Of a stretch of DNA of 64,000 nt, positions 1 to 10,750 are shown piece after piece. Position numbers and translations under genes: made by a program. A model generated the notes under the pieces. That model worked only from the letters and a program-made list of their open reading frames with translations, did no database searches and was not told where the DNA came from. The stretch comes from Gammaproteobacteria bacterium (GTDB taxonomy: Bacteria; Pseudomonadota; Gammaproteobacteria; Xanthomonadales; Marinicellaceae): assembly GCA_041395445.1 (NCBI GenBank), contig JAWLAO010000002.1, positions 1 to 64,000 on the forward strand, read 5' to 3'. Numbering within the stretch: position 1 is the first letter of the stretch; each line of letters opens with the position of its first letter.

Positions 1-102
1 ATGAACATAATTTCTCTTTCCAAACCATAGCATAAAAAACTGCTATCGAATAAAATGCCATGTCACAAATTTAAAAAAACAGGCAAGGATTTTTCATAGC
101 TG

Positions 103-3100
103 ATGAGCAGCGGTTTTATACATCTCAATATTCACTCAGAGTTTTCCATTGTTGATTCGACAATCCGGGTCAAGCAAATCGTTGCTCATGCTCAGCAAAA
201 CAATATACCGGCTATTGGTGTTTGTGATTTGAATAATATGTTTGTTGCGGTGAAATTCTACAAAGCAGCGGTTTCTGCTGGTATTAAGCCGATTTTAGGT
301 GCAGAAGTGTTGGTTCTGGATGAGCATGAGAACATGTATTCAATGACTTTTTTGTGTATGAATCATCAAGGTTATCTCAATTTAAGCGAGTTGATTGCTC
401 AGGCTCATCAGAATGGTTATTACAAAAACCGACCGATGCTAAGGGAGGAGTGGATTGCGAGTCATCACGAGGGTTTGATTGCCATCAGCTGCAATCAAAG
501 AGGCGATATCGGACAATTGGTTCTTGAGAAAAAGCTGGAACTGGCTTCTGAAAAGATTGAAAAGTGGAAAAGAATTTTTAGCAATCGTTTTTATCTGAGC
601 ATTGCCCGAGTGAACCGCTCGGATGAAAAATGGCACAATGAGGCGACAATTTACCTTGCAGCTCATCATGATGTCGCGTTAGTGGCGACCAATGATGCCC
701 GTTTTCTCAAGCCTGAGGACTTTAATGCACACGAAGCAAGAGTTTGTATCAATCAAGGTTTAATAGTCGCTGATCCTCGTAGAGAGAAGAATTACACCCG
801 AGAACAGTTTTTGGCAACGCCTCAGCAAATGCTGGAGAAGTTCGAGGATATTCCACAAGCCCTGCAAAATAATGTTGAAATTGCCAAACGCTGTAATTTT
901 GGATTTGAGTTTGGTAAATATTATCTACCGGCTTTTCCAATTCCTGAAGGCGAAACCGAGGGTGAATATTTCCGCAGAATTACAAAAGAGCGCCTGAAAC
1001 AATTTTTACAAAAAAACGGAACAGCAAAAGGATTCAGTGAAGAAGATTACTACGCCCGACTGAAATTTGAAGTCGATATTATTCTGCAAATGGGCTTTCC
1101 GGGATACTTTTTAATCGTTGCCGACTTCATAAACTGGTCAAAAAATAATGAAATTCCGGTTGGACCGGGCAGGGGTTCGGGAGCCGGATCTTTAGTTGCT
1201 TTTGTGCTAAAAATTACTGATTTAGATCCGTTGAAATACGAACTGCTGTTTGAACGATTTTTGAATCCGGAAAGGGTTTCCATGCCTGACTTTGACGTGG
1301 ATTTTTGCATGGACAGACGGGATGAAGTGATTGAATATGTCACCAAAACCTATGGAGCGAATCAAGTTAGCCAGATTATCACATTTGGAACCATGAGTGC
1401 CAAAGCGGTGGTTAGAGATACCGGTCGGGTTTTGGGTTACCCTTATCCGATGGTCGATGGAATTGCCAAATTGATTCCGAATGATTTGGGAATTACATTG
1501 CCCAAAGCTCTGGAAGAATCCCGTGAGTTGAGTTTGCTAAAAGAAACTGATGAAGATGCGGGAGAATTGTTGGATATGGCTTTGCAATTGGAAGGCTTGA
1601 CCCGAAACACCGGAAAACATGCCGGTGGTGTAGTGATTGCTCCAAGCAAACTGAGCGACTTTTGTCCGGTTTATAAGGACAATCATTCGGAAGGAATTCT
1701 CAGTCAGTTCGATAAGGACGATGTGGAAACCATTGGCTTGGTGAAGTTTGACTTTCTCGGATTAAGAACTCTGACAATTATCGACAATGCAGTTCGAGCT
1801 ATCAATGCCACTTATAAGCATCCGGTTGACATCAGCAAAATTCCACTCGATGATAGCAAAACTTTTGAGCTGTTAAAGAAATGCCAAACCACAGCGGTTT
1901 TCCAGTTGGAATCCGGCGGTATGAAAGCGTTGATTGAGCGGTTGGTTCCTGACTCGTTCGGTGAAATTATTGCACTGGTGGCGTTGTACCGTCCCGGACC
2001 GCTGGATTCGGGAATGGTTGATACCTATGTGGAGTGTAAGCACGGTCGCAAAGAGCCCGATTACATGCACCCTGAAATTGAGGAAATTTTAAAACCAACT
2101 TACGGCGTGATCCTTTATCAGGAGCAAGTCATGCGTATTGCTCAGGTGTTGTGTGGTTACTCATTGGGAGCTGCGGATATTCTGCGGAAAGCCATGGGTA
2201 AGAAAATTCCCGAAGTGATGAAAAAACAGGAAAAAACATTCGTCGATGGAGCGGTGGAAAACAATGTTGATGAATCCTTAGCCAAATACATTTTCAGTAT
2301 GATTGAAACCTTTGCCGGCTATGGTTTTAACAAATCTCACTCGGCCGCTTATGCCTTGATTGCCTATCAAACCGCTTGGCTGAAAGCCCATTATCCGGTT
2401 GAATTTATGGCATCCGTTTTATCAGCGGATATGGATCACACCGATAAAGTGGTTCATATCATTGAAGACATCAAGTCGATGAAAATCCCTGTTCTCAAGC
2501 CTGACATTAACCATTCCGATTATTATTTCAAAGGGACCAAGGAAAAAGACGCTATTGTTTATGGCTTGGGTGCGATTAAAGGTGTTGGTAAAGGTGCAGT
2601 TGAAAGTCTGATGCTGGAAAGGCAGAATGACGGCGAGTTCACCTCGATTTATGATTTCTGCGTGAGGGTGGATTTACATAAAGTGAACAAACGAACTTTA
2701 GAGGCGTTGATTTTATGCGGTGCTTTTGATGAGTTACATCCGAACAGACAAGCACTCATGCAAGGCATGGAAGGTATAATCAAAGCTGCATTGCAGAAAA
2801 ATCAGGACGAAGAATCCGGACAATTTGATTTATTTGCCATGTCCTCAGTGAAACAAACCAACGAGATGCCAATCCCGTTACCTGAAATTGATGATTTTGA
2901 GGAAAACCAAAAACTATTTCATGAACGAGATATGCTCGGTCACTTCATGAGTTGCCATCCTGTTTCTTTGCTCAGAGAATGGTTATCAGCCATTATTCCA
3001 CAAACCATCTCATCAGTTTTGGCACAAAAACCAAAAGATATTACACCGACTGATAATGATGAAAATCGCAACCGTAAATTTTCGGGAAAACCTGTTGTTG

Positions 3101-3576
3101 TTGCCGGATTGATAAATTCCGTCCGAGTCAGAAATGAAAACTCAGCGACGGTTTTGATTTCTGATGAGGAAGCCGAAATTGAAACCACTTTTTTCCGAGA
3201 AAGTTATTTTGCCAATCAGGAAAAGATGCTCAAAGATGAAATTGTAATCATCACAGGCGATGCCGGAGTTGATAGTTTTTCTAATCGTTATATCATTCGT
3301 GCTAATCAAATTCTCACTCTTAATGAAGCCATCGCGACCTATTGCAGTAAAATCGGCTTCATCACTTCCACACCTGATTATCAAAAATTCTCACAGCAGC
3401 TAATCAATTTGATAGAAACTCATGGTAAAGGCAAAGCGCGGATTTATATCCATCACGAACAAAATGGCATTGTTTCAAATATTAAACTCGGCGAAAACTA
3501 CAAAATTCGTCCTTCGTGGAAACTTTTAAATGAAGCTGGATTATTGCCTCAAGTTGAGAAAGTCATCATTAAATAA
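103..3576 (+). CDS. dnaE: DNA polymerase III alpha subunit (DnaE)
   Basis: Catalytic subunit of the replicative DNA polymerase, 1157 residues, the usual length for a DnaE1-type enzyme. The N-terminal PHP domain opens with HLNIHSEFS. The polymerase active site is visible as PDFDVDF near residue 395 and KFDFLGL near residue 548, which carry the three catalytic aspartates of the family. The helix-hairpin-helix region (IKGVGKGAVE) and an OB-fold region follow. The ATG has a somewhat distant AAGGA at 85-89; no better in-frame start is seen. The gene is monocistronic within the window and converges on the M16 peptidase across a shared terminator. Identification is secure. Confidence 0.97.
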   Translation: MSSGFIHLNIHSEFSIVDSTIRVKQIVAHAQQNNIPAIGVCDLNNMFVAVKFYKAAVSAGIKPILGAEVLVLDEHENMYSMTFLCMNHQGYLNLSELIAQAHQNGYYKNRPMLREEWIASHHEGLIAISCNQRGDIGQLVLEKKLELASEKIEKWKRIFSNRFYLSIARVNRSDEKWHNEATIYLAAHHDVALVATNDARFLKPEDFNAHEARVCINQGLIVADPRREKNYTREQFLATPQQMLEKFEDIPQALQNNVEIAKRCNFGFEFGKYYLPAFPIPEGETEGEYFRRITKERLKQFLQKNGTAKGFSEEDYYARLKFEVDIILQMGFPGYFLIVADFINWSKNNEIPVGPGRGSGAGSLVAFVLKITDLDPLKYELLFERFLNPERVSMPDFDVDFCMDRRDEVIEYVTKTYGANQVSQIITFGTMSAKAVVRDTGRVLGYPYPMVDGIAKLIPNDLGITLPKALEESRELSLLKETDEDAGELLDMALQLEGLTRNTGKHAGGVVIAPSKLSDFCPVYKDNHSEGILSQFDKDDVETIGLVKFDFLGLRTLTIIDNAVRAINATYKHPVDISKIPLDDSKTFELLKKCQTTAVFQLESGGMKALIERLVPDSFGEIIALVALYRPGPLDSGMVDTYVECKHGRKEPDYMHPEIEEILKPTYGVILYQEQVMRIAQVLCGYSLGAADILRKAMGKKIPEVMKKQEKTFVDGAVENNVDESLAKYIFSMIETFAGYGFNKSHSAAYALIAYQTAWLKAHYPVEFMASVLSADMDHTDKVVHIIEDIKSMKIPVLKPDINHSDYYFKGTKEKDAIVYGLGAIKGVGKGAVESLMLERQNDGEFTSIYDFCVRVDLHKVNKRTLEALILCGAFDELHPNRQALMQGMEGIIKAALQKNQDEESGQFDLFAMSSVKQTNEMPIPLPEIDDFEENQKLFHERDMLGHFMSCHPVSLLREWLSAIIPQTISSVLAQKPKDITPTDNDENRNRKFSGKPVVVAGLINSVRVRNENSATVLISDEEAEIETTFFRESYFANQEKMLKDEIVIITGDAGVDSFSNRYIIRANQILTLNEAIATYCSKIGFITSTPDYQKFSQQLINLIETHGKGKARIYIHHEQNGIVSNIKLGENYKIRPSWKLLNEAGLLPQVEKVIIK

Positions 3577-3581
3577 AAAAA

Positions 3582-3614
3582 GCCTGTGGTAGAGTTAAAC
3601 TCTCCACAGGCTTT
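3582..3614. terminator. Bidirectional terminator between dnaE and M16 peptidase
   Basis: Perfect 8-bp stem GCCTGTGG (3582-3589) / CCACAGGC (3604-3611). It is flanked by A5 on the left and TTT on the right, with further pairing (AGAGTT/AACTCT) inside the loop. It lies between two convergent stop codons and can serve both strands. Confidence 0.8.
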
Positions 3615-3639
3615 AGTTTCATCAAACTTTAGAAGTTAT

Positions 3640-6390
3640 TTATTCTTCGTCAGTTTTATTGATTTTGGCGGAATCTCCGGCTTTCATGATTGAAATATTT
3701 TCCGGTTTGAAATATTTCTTCACAGCCATATTCACTTGTAATAGGGTTAAATCTTCGATGGCTTTTTCGAATTTTTTATCCCATTGCATGTTTCTGCCTA
3801 AATCTAGGTTTCCTGCAAGAGTACGAACCAAACGACCATCTTTGGCGCGGTCAATGCGAGTGTTTTGCAACATGCCTTTTTTCGCATCATCCAGTTCTTG
3901 CTGGGTGAAACCACCTTCAATCACTTTGTCCAGTTCTTCTTTAAAGCCGATTTCCACTTTTTCCAGATTTTCAGGAGCACAGATGGCATACGCACCAAAT
4001 GTTGCGACTTCATCATAGGAACTGGCATTGAAGAATGAACCGGCACCATAACTCAAACCATCTTGCTGTCTCAGACGATTCGCCAGACGGCTGGAAATAA
4101 ATCCGCCACCGAACATTTGATTCGCCATTTCCAGAGCCGGATAATCGGGATGATTGTCATCCATCTTGATTTTCACCATCGCTGCGAATGCCGCTCCGGC
4201 TTTGTCAGGCGTATTGATAAATTCATTGACACTATCCACTTCCGCCACTTTGTTTGGAATTCGGCTGTAAGGAGTTTGACTGTTCCATTTGCCAAGTGTT
4301 GAATTCAGTTTTTCCTGAATGGTATCAATATCAAAGTCGCCGACGACTCCGACGTCTGCATCCTGAGCACCCATGATTTGTGCGTGGAATTGTTTCAAGC
4401 TGTCGGTTGTTACCGCATTAATCGCATCAATTTCCTCATCAATGCTCATGGAGTAGCGTGGATGACCCGGTTCAAACGGATTGAGATATTTGCTTAATTG
4501 TTTGAAAACCTGTGCTTGAGGTTGCTGTTTTTGCTGTTCTAAAGCGACAATGCGTTCTTGCTTCAATACATCCAGTTCTTTTTGATCAAATACCGGAGTC
4601 TTCAGCATTTCATCAACCAAATCGAGAACTTGTGGAAGATTTTCACGAACAGTTTTAACAGAAATAGAAGTTCCGGTTGAGCTTCCATAAACGGATACAT
4701 CCGCTTTTAATTTGTCAAACTCTGCCTGTAATTGCTCGCGTGAGTATTTCTCAGTTCCACGATTCAGCATGGACGAAGCAAAGCTGCCGATCATGCCTTT
4801 GTTGAATAAATTTTCTAAGTTACCAAAGTCGAGATTGATATTGACAACAACAGATTCTCCACGAGTTTTCTTAGGAAGATAAATAACTTTTGCGCCGTTA
4901 TTCAGATTTTTCAATGTTGTGCGACTGTCAATGTTATCGTGTGTCGGATCAAAGTCTTCACCTTGAGCAATGGCTTCGCGTCCTTTGTATCCGTCCAGCA
5001 TTTTCGCAATATCATCTTCGCTGAGATAAACTAGAGAGTCAGCACGATCAGGCTCTTGTTCCGGTAAGAATAAACCTAAAGTACGGTTGTCATTGACCAG
5101 ATACTCTTCTGCAACGCGTTGAACATCTTCCAAGCTCACATTTTCCATGCGGTCGCGATTCAGGAAGAATAATCTCCAGTCACCCATACCAACCCATTCA
5201 CTCAGATTTTTAGCAATTCTTTCAGAAGATTGGAAACTTAATTCAATTTCTTTGATAATTTTTGCTTTTGCATTTGTTAATTCTTCTTCAGTGATTGAGT
5301 TTTCTTTGATGTTTTCCAAAGTTTCGATCATTGCTGTTTCAGCCGGAGCTATGTCATTGTCTTTCGCAACTTGTGCCATGAACGTAACAATTCCCGGCTC
5401 AGCCCATTGGAATGGAAAACCAAATGCATTCGCTGCCAATTGTTTTTTAACCAAATTTTTGTGTAAACGTCCAGATTTTTCATCAGAAAGAATATTCGTC
5501 AAAATTTCCATTGCCGGGAAGTCTTCATGGCTTCCGGCAGGAATGTGATACATCGATGCCAAAACCTGAACATCGCCCGGACGACGAATAGTCACTTGTC
5601 TTTCACCATCCTGAATTGGATCTTGTGTATAAAGTTTTGCCAGTTTTCTATCAGGGCGTTTTAATTTACCGAAATACTTTTTGACTAACTTGATAGTTTC
5701 TTCTTCATTGATTTTACCGGCAACAACCAAAACAGCATTATCCGGTTGATAATATTTTCTGTAGAATGCTTGTAAATTGCTGATATCCACATTTTCAACA
5801 TCGGAGCGTGCACCGATAGTGCTTTTACCATAGTTGTGCCAGTCAAATGCAACGGACATCATACGTTGAATCAAAACACGGATTGGGTTGTTTTCACCAT
5901 TCTCCATTTCGTTTCTGACAACGGTCATTTCGCTATCCAAATCTTTTCTGGCAATAAAAGAATTCACCATTCTGTCAGACTCCAAGTCCAAAGCCCAGTT
6001 TAGATTTTCATCAGTTGCAGTGAATGTTTCAAAATAATTGGTGCGGTCAGTCCATGTTGTTCCATTCGGCTCTGCACCGTGGTCTGTTAGTTCTTTGGGA
6101 ATATCTTTATGGTTGGGTGTTCCTTTGAAAACCAAATGCTCAAGTAAGTGAGCCATACCGGTTTCACCGTAGTTTTCATGCTTGGAACCAACTTTGTAAG
6201 TGATATTTACGGTAATGGTTTCCTGTGTCGGGTCTGGGAATAGCAAAACCTGCAAACCGTTATCCAGTCTGTATTCTGTAATTCCTTCAACCGAAGTAAT
6301 TTTTTCAACTCCCTTAGGAAGTTTAGCTAACGTCAATTGTGAGACTGAAACCAGTACCAATAATAACGTCAATTTTATCCTGTTTAACAT
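3640..6390 (-). CDS. Periplasmic M16 family zinc metallopeptidase (pitrilysin/insulinase type)
   Basis: A 916-residue exported protein with a cleavable-looking signal peptide (residues 1-22, ending LTLA). It has two M16 halves. The inverted zinc motif HLLEH is at residues 81-85, followed by the distal glutamate region (VRNEMENGEN). The second half (from about 490) has no HxxEH, as expected for the inactive half of the clam-shell. The start has GAGG a few bases upstream. The family degrades peptides in the periplasm; the substrate cannot be told from sequence. It resembles the two-domain M16 proteins common in marine gammaproteobacteria. Confidence 0.9.
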   Translation of the reverse strand: MLNRIKLTLLLVLVSVSQLTLAKLPKGVEKITSVEGITEYRLDNGLQVLLFPDPTQETITVNITYKVGSKHENYGETGMAHLLEHLVFKGTPNHKDIPKELTDHGAEPNGTTWTDRTNYFETFTATDENLNWALDLESDRMVNSFIARKDLDSEMTVVRNEMENGENNPIRVLIQRMMSVAFDWHNYGKSTIGARSDVENVDISNLQAFYRKYYQPDNAVLVVAGKINEEETIKLVKKYFGKLKRPDRKLAKLYTQDPIQDGERQVTIRRPGDVQVLASMYHIPAGSHEDFPAMEILTNILSDEKSGRLHKNLVKKQLAANAFGFPFQWAEPGIVTFMAQVAKDNDIAPAETAMIETLENIKENSITEEELTNAKAKIIKEIELSFQSSERIAKNLSEWVGMGDWRLFFLNRDRMENVSLEDVQRVAEEYLVNDNRTLGLFLPEQEPDRADSLVYLSEDDIAKMLDGYKGREAIAQGEDFDPTHDNIDSRTTLKNLNNGAKVIYLPKKTRGESVVVNINLDFGNLENLFNKGMIGSFASSMLNRGTEKYSREQLQAEFDKLKADVSVYGSSTGTSISVKTVRENLPQVLDLVDEMLKTPVFDQKELDVLKQERIVALEQQKQQPQAQVFKQLSKYLNPFEPGHPRYSMSIDEEIDAINAVTTDSLKQFHAQIMGAQDADVGVVGDFDIDTIQEKLNSTLGKWNSQTPYSRIPNKVAEVDSVNEFINTPDKAGAAFAAMVKIKMDDNHPDYPALEMANQMFGGGFISSRLANRLRQQDGLSYGAGSFFNASSYDEVATFGAYAICAPENLEKVEIGFKEELDKVIEGGFTQQELDDAKKGMLQNTRIDRAKDGRLVRTLAGNLDLGRNMQWDKKFEKAIEDLTLLQVNMAVKKYFKPENISIMKAGDSAKINKTDEE

Positions 6391-6613
6391 TAATGTTTCC
6401 TCAGTTATTTAAAACTTCTGATTTTACCGAAAGATAATGTTTGAAACACTAGTCCATAAGTCATGGATTGCTGATTATTTTGTTTCTTAATGATAGATTT
6501 TCCATGACTTGTTAATCAAAAAACATGTCATTCGCCATATTGTTTTTCTAGGAATCATTCAATTATAATAAAAAGTTATCATCTCAAGATTAATGCAAGT
6601 TGGGGAGCTTAAT

Positions 6614-7306
6614 ATGGAAAAAAATATAATCATTTTATTTATTTTAATAGTTATTGCATGGTGGCTTCTGAAAACACCTTCATTTACGGACTCAGTTACC
6701 AATACTGAAATTAAATATCAAATTAGATATCCGACAGGTTCTTCGGATGATGATTTGCCGATAGTTATAGCTCTTCATGGTAATGGAGATACGGTAGAAA
6801 ACTTTTATAAACATACTTTTGAAGGGTCTGGTGTTCATGCCAGAGTGATTCTGATTGAAGCCCCTGATAAATACTGGCCCTATATACAACACGAACTGCA
6901 ACGATACAGTTCTACAATAGCATCTTTTGCAGAATATGTTTATCAAGAGTATTCTCCTTCACATAAACCTTTGCTGTTAGGTTACTCAGGAGGTGGAGTT
7001 GTTGCTTATTATTCTGCTTTAACTGAATGTAATCGTTATTCATTAATTATGCCGATTTCAGGCATGTTAAGAAAAGATATATTGCCAGACAATATCAATA
7101 CAGATTATTCATGTAAAGTGAAGGCTTATCACGGAAAGACTGATAATGTCGTCAGTTTTAGCGGGGGTGAATTTGCAATTTCTGAAATACAAAAACACAC
7201 TAACTCAGCTGAACTTGTAAGTGTGGATGGAGATCATCATGTTATTTTCAGAGATTATAAAAAAATGATTCTTGATGATATCAAATATCAGTTGGTTACT
7301 GATTAA
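6614..7306 (+). CDS. Membrane-anchored alpha/beta hydrolase
   Basis: About 230 residues with an N-terminal hydrophobic anchor or signal (residues 4-20) and then an alpha/beta-hydrolase fold. The nucleophile elbow is GYSGG with Ser125, the acid is probably Asp177 (HGKTDN) and the histidine is 208 or 209 (DGDHH). HGNGDT near residue 55 fits the oxyanion loop. The ATG at 6614 is preferred over the in-frame ATG at 6593 because GGGGAG (6602-6607) lies 6 bases before it. The substrate is unknown; dienelactone-hydrolase- or esterase-like proteins share this pattern. Confidence 0.75.
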   Translation: MEKNIIILFILIVIAWWLLKTPSFTDSVTNTEIKYQIRYPTGSSDDDLPIVIALHGNGDTVENFYKHTFEGSGVHARVILIEAPDKYWPYIQHELQRYSSTIASFAEYVYQEYSPSHKPLLLGYSGGGVVAYYSALTECNRYSLIMPISGMLRKDILPDNINTDYSCKVKAYHGKTDNVVSFSGGEFAISEIQKHTNSAELVSVDGDHHVIFRDYKKMILDDIKYQLVTD

Positions 7307-7461
7307 TTACTGAGTAATTACTATCTCAGCAAGGCTTTAAAAAAATTTCTTTAGTTGCATAGCATCAGGTACAGGGCAAGCTAGCCCTGATAGAAATACC
7401 AACTAATTTCGGAACTGAGAAACAATTTGAATTGACTGGATCTCAGAAATTCAAAAAAACA

Positions 7462-7504
7462 AACAGGCAAATATTCAAAAAGGCATAGCATTTGAATGCC
7501 TGTT
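7462..7504. terminator. Hairpin between the hydrolase gene and mutS
   Basis: AACAGGCA (7462-7469) pairs with TGCCTGTT (7497-7504), and an inner ATTCAAA/TTTGAAT pair strengthens the stem. It lies between two convergent genes. There is no clear T run, so termination is plausible rather than certain. Confidence 0.4.
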
Positions 7505-7544
7505 ATTAAATGAGAAATTAGTTGGATACTTTGTTTGAGTTTTA

Positions 7545-10085
7545 TTATATTTTTTTTAACTTATACAATAAATCCAAAGCCTGGCGTGGGGTTAAATCAT
7601 CCGGATTGATTTGTTTAAGTTCTTTTTCTACGGCAGATTCTTCAGGAATGGCATCGAAAAATGAAGTTTGAACTGGAACGGGTTCATTTGAATGATTATT
7701 TTGTTCTAATTGTTTGAGTGTGGACTTGGCATTTTGTAAAACTTTTGAGGGGATTCCTGCCAAAGCCGCAACTTGTAATCCATAAGAGCGTGAAGCCGCA
7801 CCATTTTTTACGGAATGTAGAAAAACAATGGTATCTTTGTGTTCAATCGCATCCAGATGCACGTTGGCAATGTTATTAATTTGTTCATCCAGCTTAGTCA
7901 GTTCAAAATAATGAGTGGCAAATAATGTAAATGACTGGTTAATTTGTGCCAAATGCAATGCACATGCCTGAGCCAAAGCAAGACCGTCATAAGTGGATGT
8001 GCCACGACCGATTTCATCCATGAGAACTAACGAATTTTCTGTGGCATTGTGTAAAATATTGGCAGTTTCGGTCATTTCCACCATAAAGGTGGAACGACCT
8101 TTGGTGAGATCATCTCCGGCACCAATCCGGGTAAAAATCCGGTCAATTTTGCCAATTTTTGCCGATTTTGCCGGAACATAACAGCCAATCCCTGCCATCA
8201 ATACAATCAAGGCATTTTGACGCATATAAGTCGATTTACCACCCATATTCGGACCTGTAATAATCAGCATTTGCGTATCTTTATCGAGTTTCAAATCATT
8301 TGGCTCAAACGGTGTGTTTTGAATTTGCTCAACAACCGGATGGCGCCCTTTGTGAATTTCGATACAGTTATCATCAGTTAATTGCGGACGACAAAAATCT
8401 AAAGTGCTTGCCCTTTCTGCAAGATTGGTAATGACATCGAGTTTTGCAATATTTTGAGCGGTCTTTTGCAAGTAAGCAATATCATCAGCAAATGACTCCA
8501 ATAATTCCTGATAAAGCTCTTTTTCAAATGCTAAAGATTTTTCTTTGGAGCTGAGAACTTTATCCTCAAATTTTTTCAATTCAGGTGTGGTGTAACGCTC
8601 CACTGCTTTCAGGGTTTGACGGCGGATATAATGTTCCGGTGCTTTGTCCGAATGCAGCTTGGAAATTTCAATATAATAGCCGTGCACACGATTGTAGCCG
8701 ACTTTCAGAGCTGAAATTCCGCTGGAATCTTTTTCTCCTTGTTCAAAATCCAGCATATATTGGCTGGCATCGGTGCTGATTCGGCGTAGTTCATCCAGAT
8801 CAGAATGATAACCGTTGGCTATCACTCCGCCATCCCGGATCACCATCGGTGGATTCTCTGTGATGGCTTTATCAATCAATTCGATAATATGACTATGTGT
8901 TTGCAGGTTATTATTGAGATTATTGATTTCATCATCGTTAATTTGATTGAGCAGTTGTTTAATCGGATCAATTTGTTTCAATGATTGCGATAAAGTTATT
9001 AAATCCCGGGGTCGAGCGGTGAGCATGGAAATTCGCGTGCTGATGCGTTCGATGTCACCAATGCCTTTGAGAATGTCCTGAATTTCTATCGTCAAATGAT
9101 TCTGCATAATTACTGTGATGAGATTCAGACGCTGATTCAGTCTTTCACGATTTTGCAAAGGCTGTTTAATCCAGCGACGCAGTTTCCGTGACCCCATAGC
9201 TGTTGTTGTACAATCCAGTAGTTCACAGAGAGTGTGTTTGGTTTCGCCGTGATTGTTGATTTCAATTTCCAGATTTCTTCGTGTTCCTGCATCCAAATGC
9301 AGAAATTCATCCAATAATTCGGTTTGAATCGGTTGAATGTGTTTCATCACGGATTTTTGCGTGTGCTCAATGTAATTGAACAAACATCCTAAGGCATTCA
9401 CTGTCGGCGAAGATTCCTCCAAGCCAAAACCTTTCAAATCCTGCGTATGATAATGCTTGCAAACGACCAGCATGGCGGTGTCTTTATCAAAATCCCACGA
9501 TGGTCTTTGCGAAAGCGGAAACTGGCTCAATTCATTAATTAAGCTACAATCTTCCTCAAGTAAAATTTCACTCGGAGCCAGTCGTTCCACTTGAGCCAGC
9601 AAAGTTTCTTTGTTAGCAACTTCCAGTACGTTCACTCTGCCGGAGCTGAATTCACAGGTTGCCAGTCCGTAACCATTTTTATGGCTAAAAATTGCAATGA
9701 GCAGGCTTTCATTGCGGGCATCCATCAAGGCTTCTTCAGTCACGGTTCCTGGAGTAATAATGCGAACAACCTTACGTTCAACCGGTCCTTTGGATGTCTT
9801 TGGATCGCCGATTTGTTCACAAATTGCAATCGATTGTCCTTTTTTTACTAATTTTGCCAGATAAGGTTCGACTGAATGATAAGGAACACCACACATGGGA
9901 ATTGGCTTGTCATTGCTTTTCCCACGATAAGTCAAGGTGATATCGAGCAACTTGGATGCTTCAATCGCATCATCCATAAAGAGTTCATAAAAATCACCCA
10001 TGCGATAAAACAGCAACATATTCACAAAATCGGCTTTGATTTTGAGGTATTGTTGCATCATCGGAGTGTGTTGTGTCTGACTCAT
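7545..10085 (-). CDS. mutS: DNA mismatch repair protein MutS
   Basis: 846 residues, the standard MutS length. The mismatch-binding N-terminal domain has GDFYELF near residues 30-37, which contains the Phe-x-Glu wedge. The C-terminal ATPase has Walker [10 protein letters not shown], a DEIGRGTST Walker B/signature, and ATHYFELT. It recognises mispairs and recruits MutL; no mutL is in this window. The start has no strong Shine-Dalgarno but aligns with family starts. Convergent with the small hydrolase and divergent from the thioredoxin gene. Confidence 0.97.
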   Translation of the reverse strand: MSQTQHTPMMQQYLKIKADFVNMLLFYRMGDFYELFMDDAIEASKLLDITLTYRGKSNDKPIPMCGVPYHSVEPYLAKLVKKGQSIAICEQIGDPKTSKGPVERKVVRIITPGTVTEEALMDARNESLLIAIFSHKNGYGLATCEFSSGRVNVLEVANKETLLAQVERLAPSEILLEEDCSLINELSQFPLSQRPSWDFDKDTAMLVVCKHYHTQDLKGFGLEESSPTVNALGCLFNYIEHTQKSVMKHIQPIQTELLDEFLHLDAGTRRNLEIEINNHGETKHTLCELLDCTTTAMGSRKLRRWIKQPLQNRERLNQRLNLITVIMQNHLTIEIQDILKGIGDIERISTRISMLTARPRDLITLSQSLKQIDPIKQLLNQINDDEINNLNNNLQTHSHIIELIDKAITENPPMVIRDGGVIANGYHSDLDELRRISTDASQYMLDFEQGEKDSSGISALKVGYNRVHGYYIEISKLHSDKAPEHYIRRQTLKAVERYTTPELKKFEDKVLSSKEKSLAFEKELYQELLESFADDIAYLQKTAQNIAKLDVITNLAERASTLDFCRPQLTDDNCIEIHKGRHPVVEQIQNTPFEPNDLKLDKDTQMLIITGPNMGGKSTYMRQNALIVLMAGIGCYVPAKSAKIGKIDRIFTRIGAGDDLTKGRSTFMVEMTETANILHNATENSLVLMDEIGRGTSTYDGLALAQACALHLAQINQSFTLFATHYFELTKLDEQINNIANVHLDAIEHKDTIVFLHSVKNGAASRSYGLQVAALAGIPSKVLQNAKSTLKQLEQNNHSNEPVPVQTSFFDAIPEESAVEKELKQINPDDLTPRQALDLLYKLKKI

Positions 10086-10207
10086 ATCACTGAAATATTT
10101 AATCCTTGTTTTGAGAAAGTCTTAGTTTGAAAAAAATGTAAGATTTTAACTGATTCATCCGTCTTTTGGGTGATAGAATGTCTAAATCGGAAGAATAATT
10201 ATAAATC

Positions 10208-10738
10208 ATGAAGAATATTAAAAAAATAATTAAATTCATCAAGGATAACAAATGGGCGTCCATATTATTTGAAATTTCAATCATTGTGGCGATCCTATGG
10301 GCTTTTTCCTGGTATCAAAATCGTGGAACTTTAGCAGCAAATGAACAGCCTGCACCAAACTTTAACCTGAAGTCTTTAAGCGGTGAAAATTATCAATTAT
10401 CAGACCTCAAAGGTAAAAAAGTGGTGGTTTATTTTTTTGCACCTTGGTGCAATGTGTGCCATCTGAGTGCCAGTAACTTGAATGATTTGCGCGAAGCAAG
10501 AACGAATGATGAGCTGGAAATACTGGCAGTTGGTTTGAGTTATGAATATCCGGCTGAAATTCAGGATTTTGCCAATGAATTACAATTGAATATTCCTGTC
10601 CTTTATGGAACGAATCAACAAATGGAAGATTATCAAATCAAAGGCTTTCCGACCTATTTTGTAATTGATGAAGATGGTCGGGTGACGCACCGTTCCGTGG
10701 GTTATTCGACAGAAATTGGTTTAAGATTAAGAACTTAA
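10208..10738 (+). CDS. Membrane-anchored TlpA/ResA-like thiol-disulfide oxidoreductase
   Basis: 176 residues. An N-terminal transmembrane helix (about 17-36) is followed by a thioredoxin fold facing the periplasm. The active site is WCNVC (Cys81, Cys84), with cis-proline 148 in GFPTYF. This redoxin subclass often reduces apocytochrome c or outer-membrane proteins, or protects against oxidants. The UbiA-like gene begins 12 bp downstream on the same strand, so the two probably form an operon. The particular partner is unknown. Confidence 0.85.
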   Translation: MKNIKKIIKFIKDNKWASILFEISIIVAILWAFSWYQNRGTLAANEQPAPNFNLKSLSGENYQLSDLKGKKVVVYFFAPWCNVCHLSASNLNDLREARTNDELEILAVGLSYEYPAEIQDFANELQLNIPVLYGTNQQMEDYQIKGFPTYFVIDEDGRVTHRSVGYSTEIGLRLRT

Positions 10739-10750
10739 CTGGAGAAGCCA

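Noticed and set aside
1..102. Short ATG-to-TAG frame at the window start (1-30)
   Set aside because: Nine codons without ribosome site; the end of an unseen upstream region cannot be judged.
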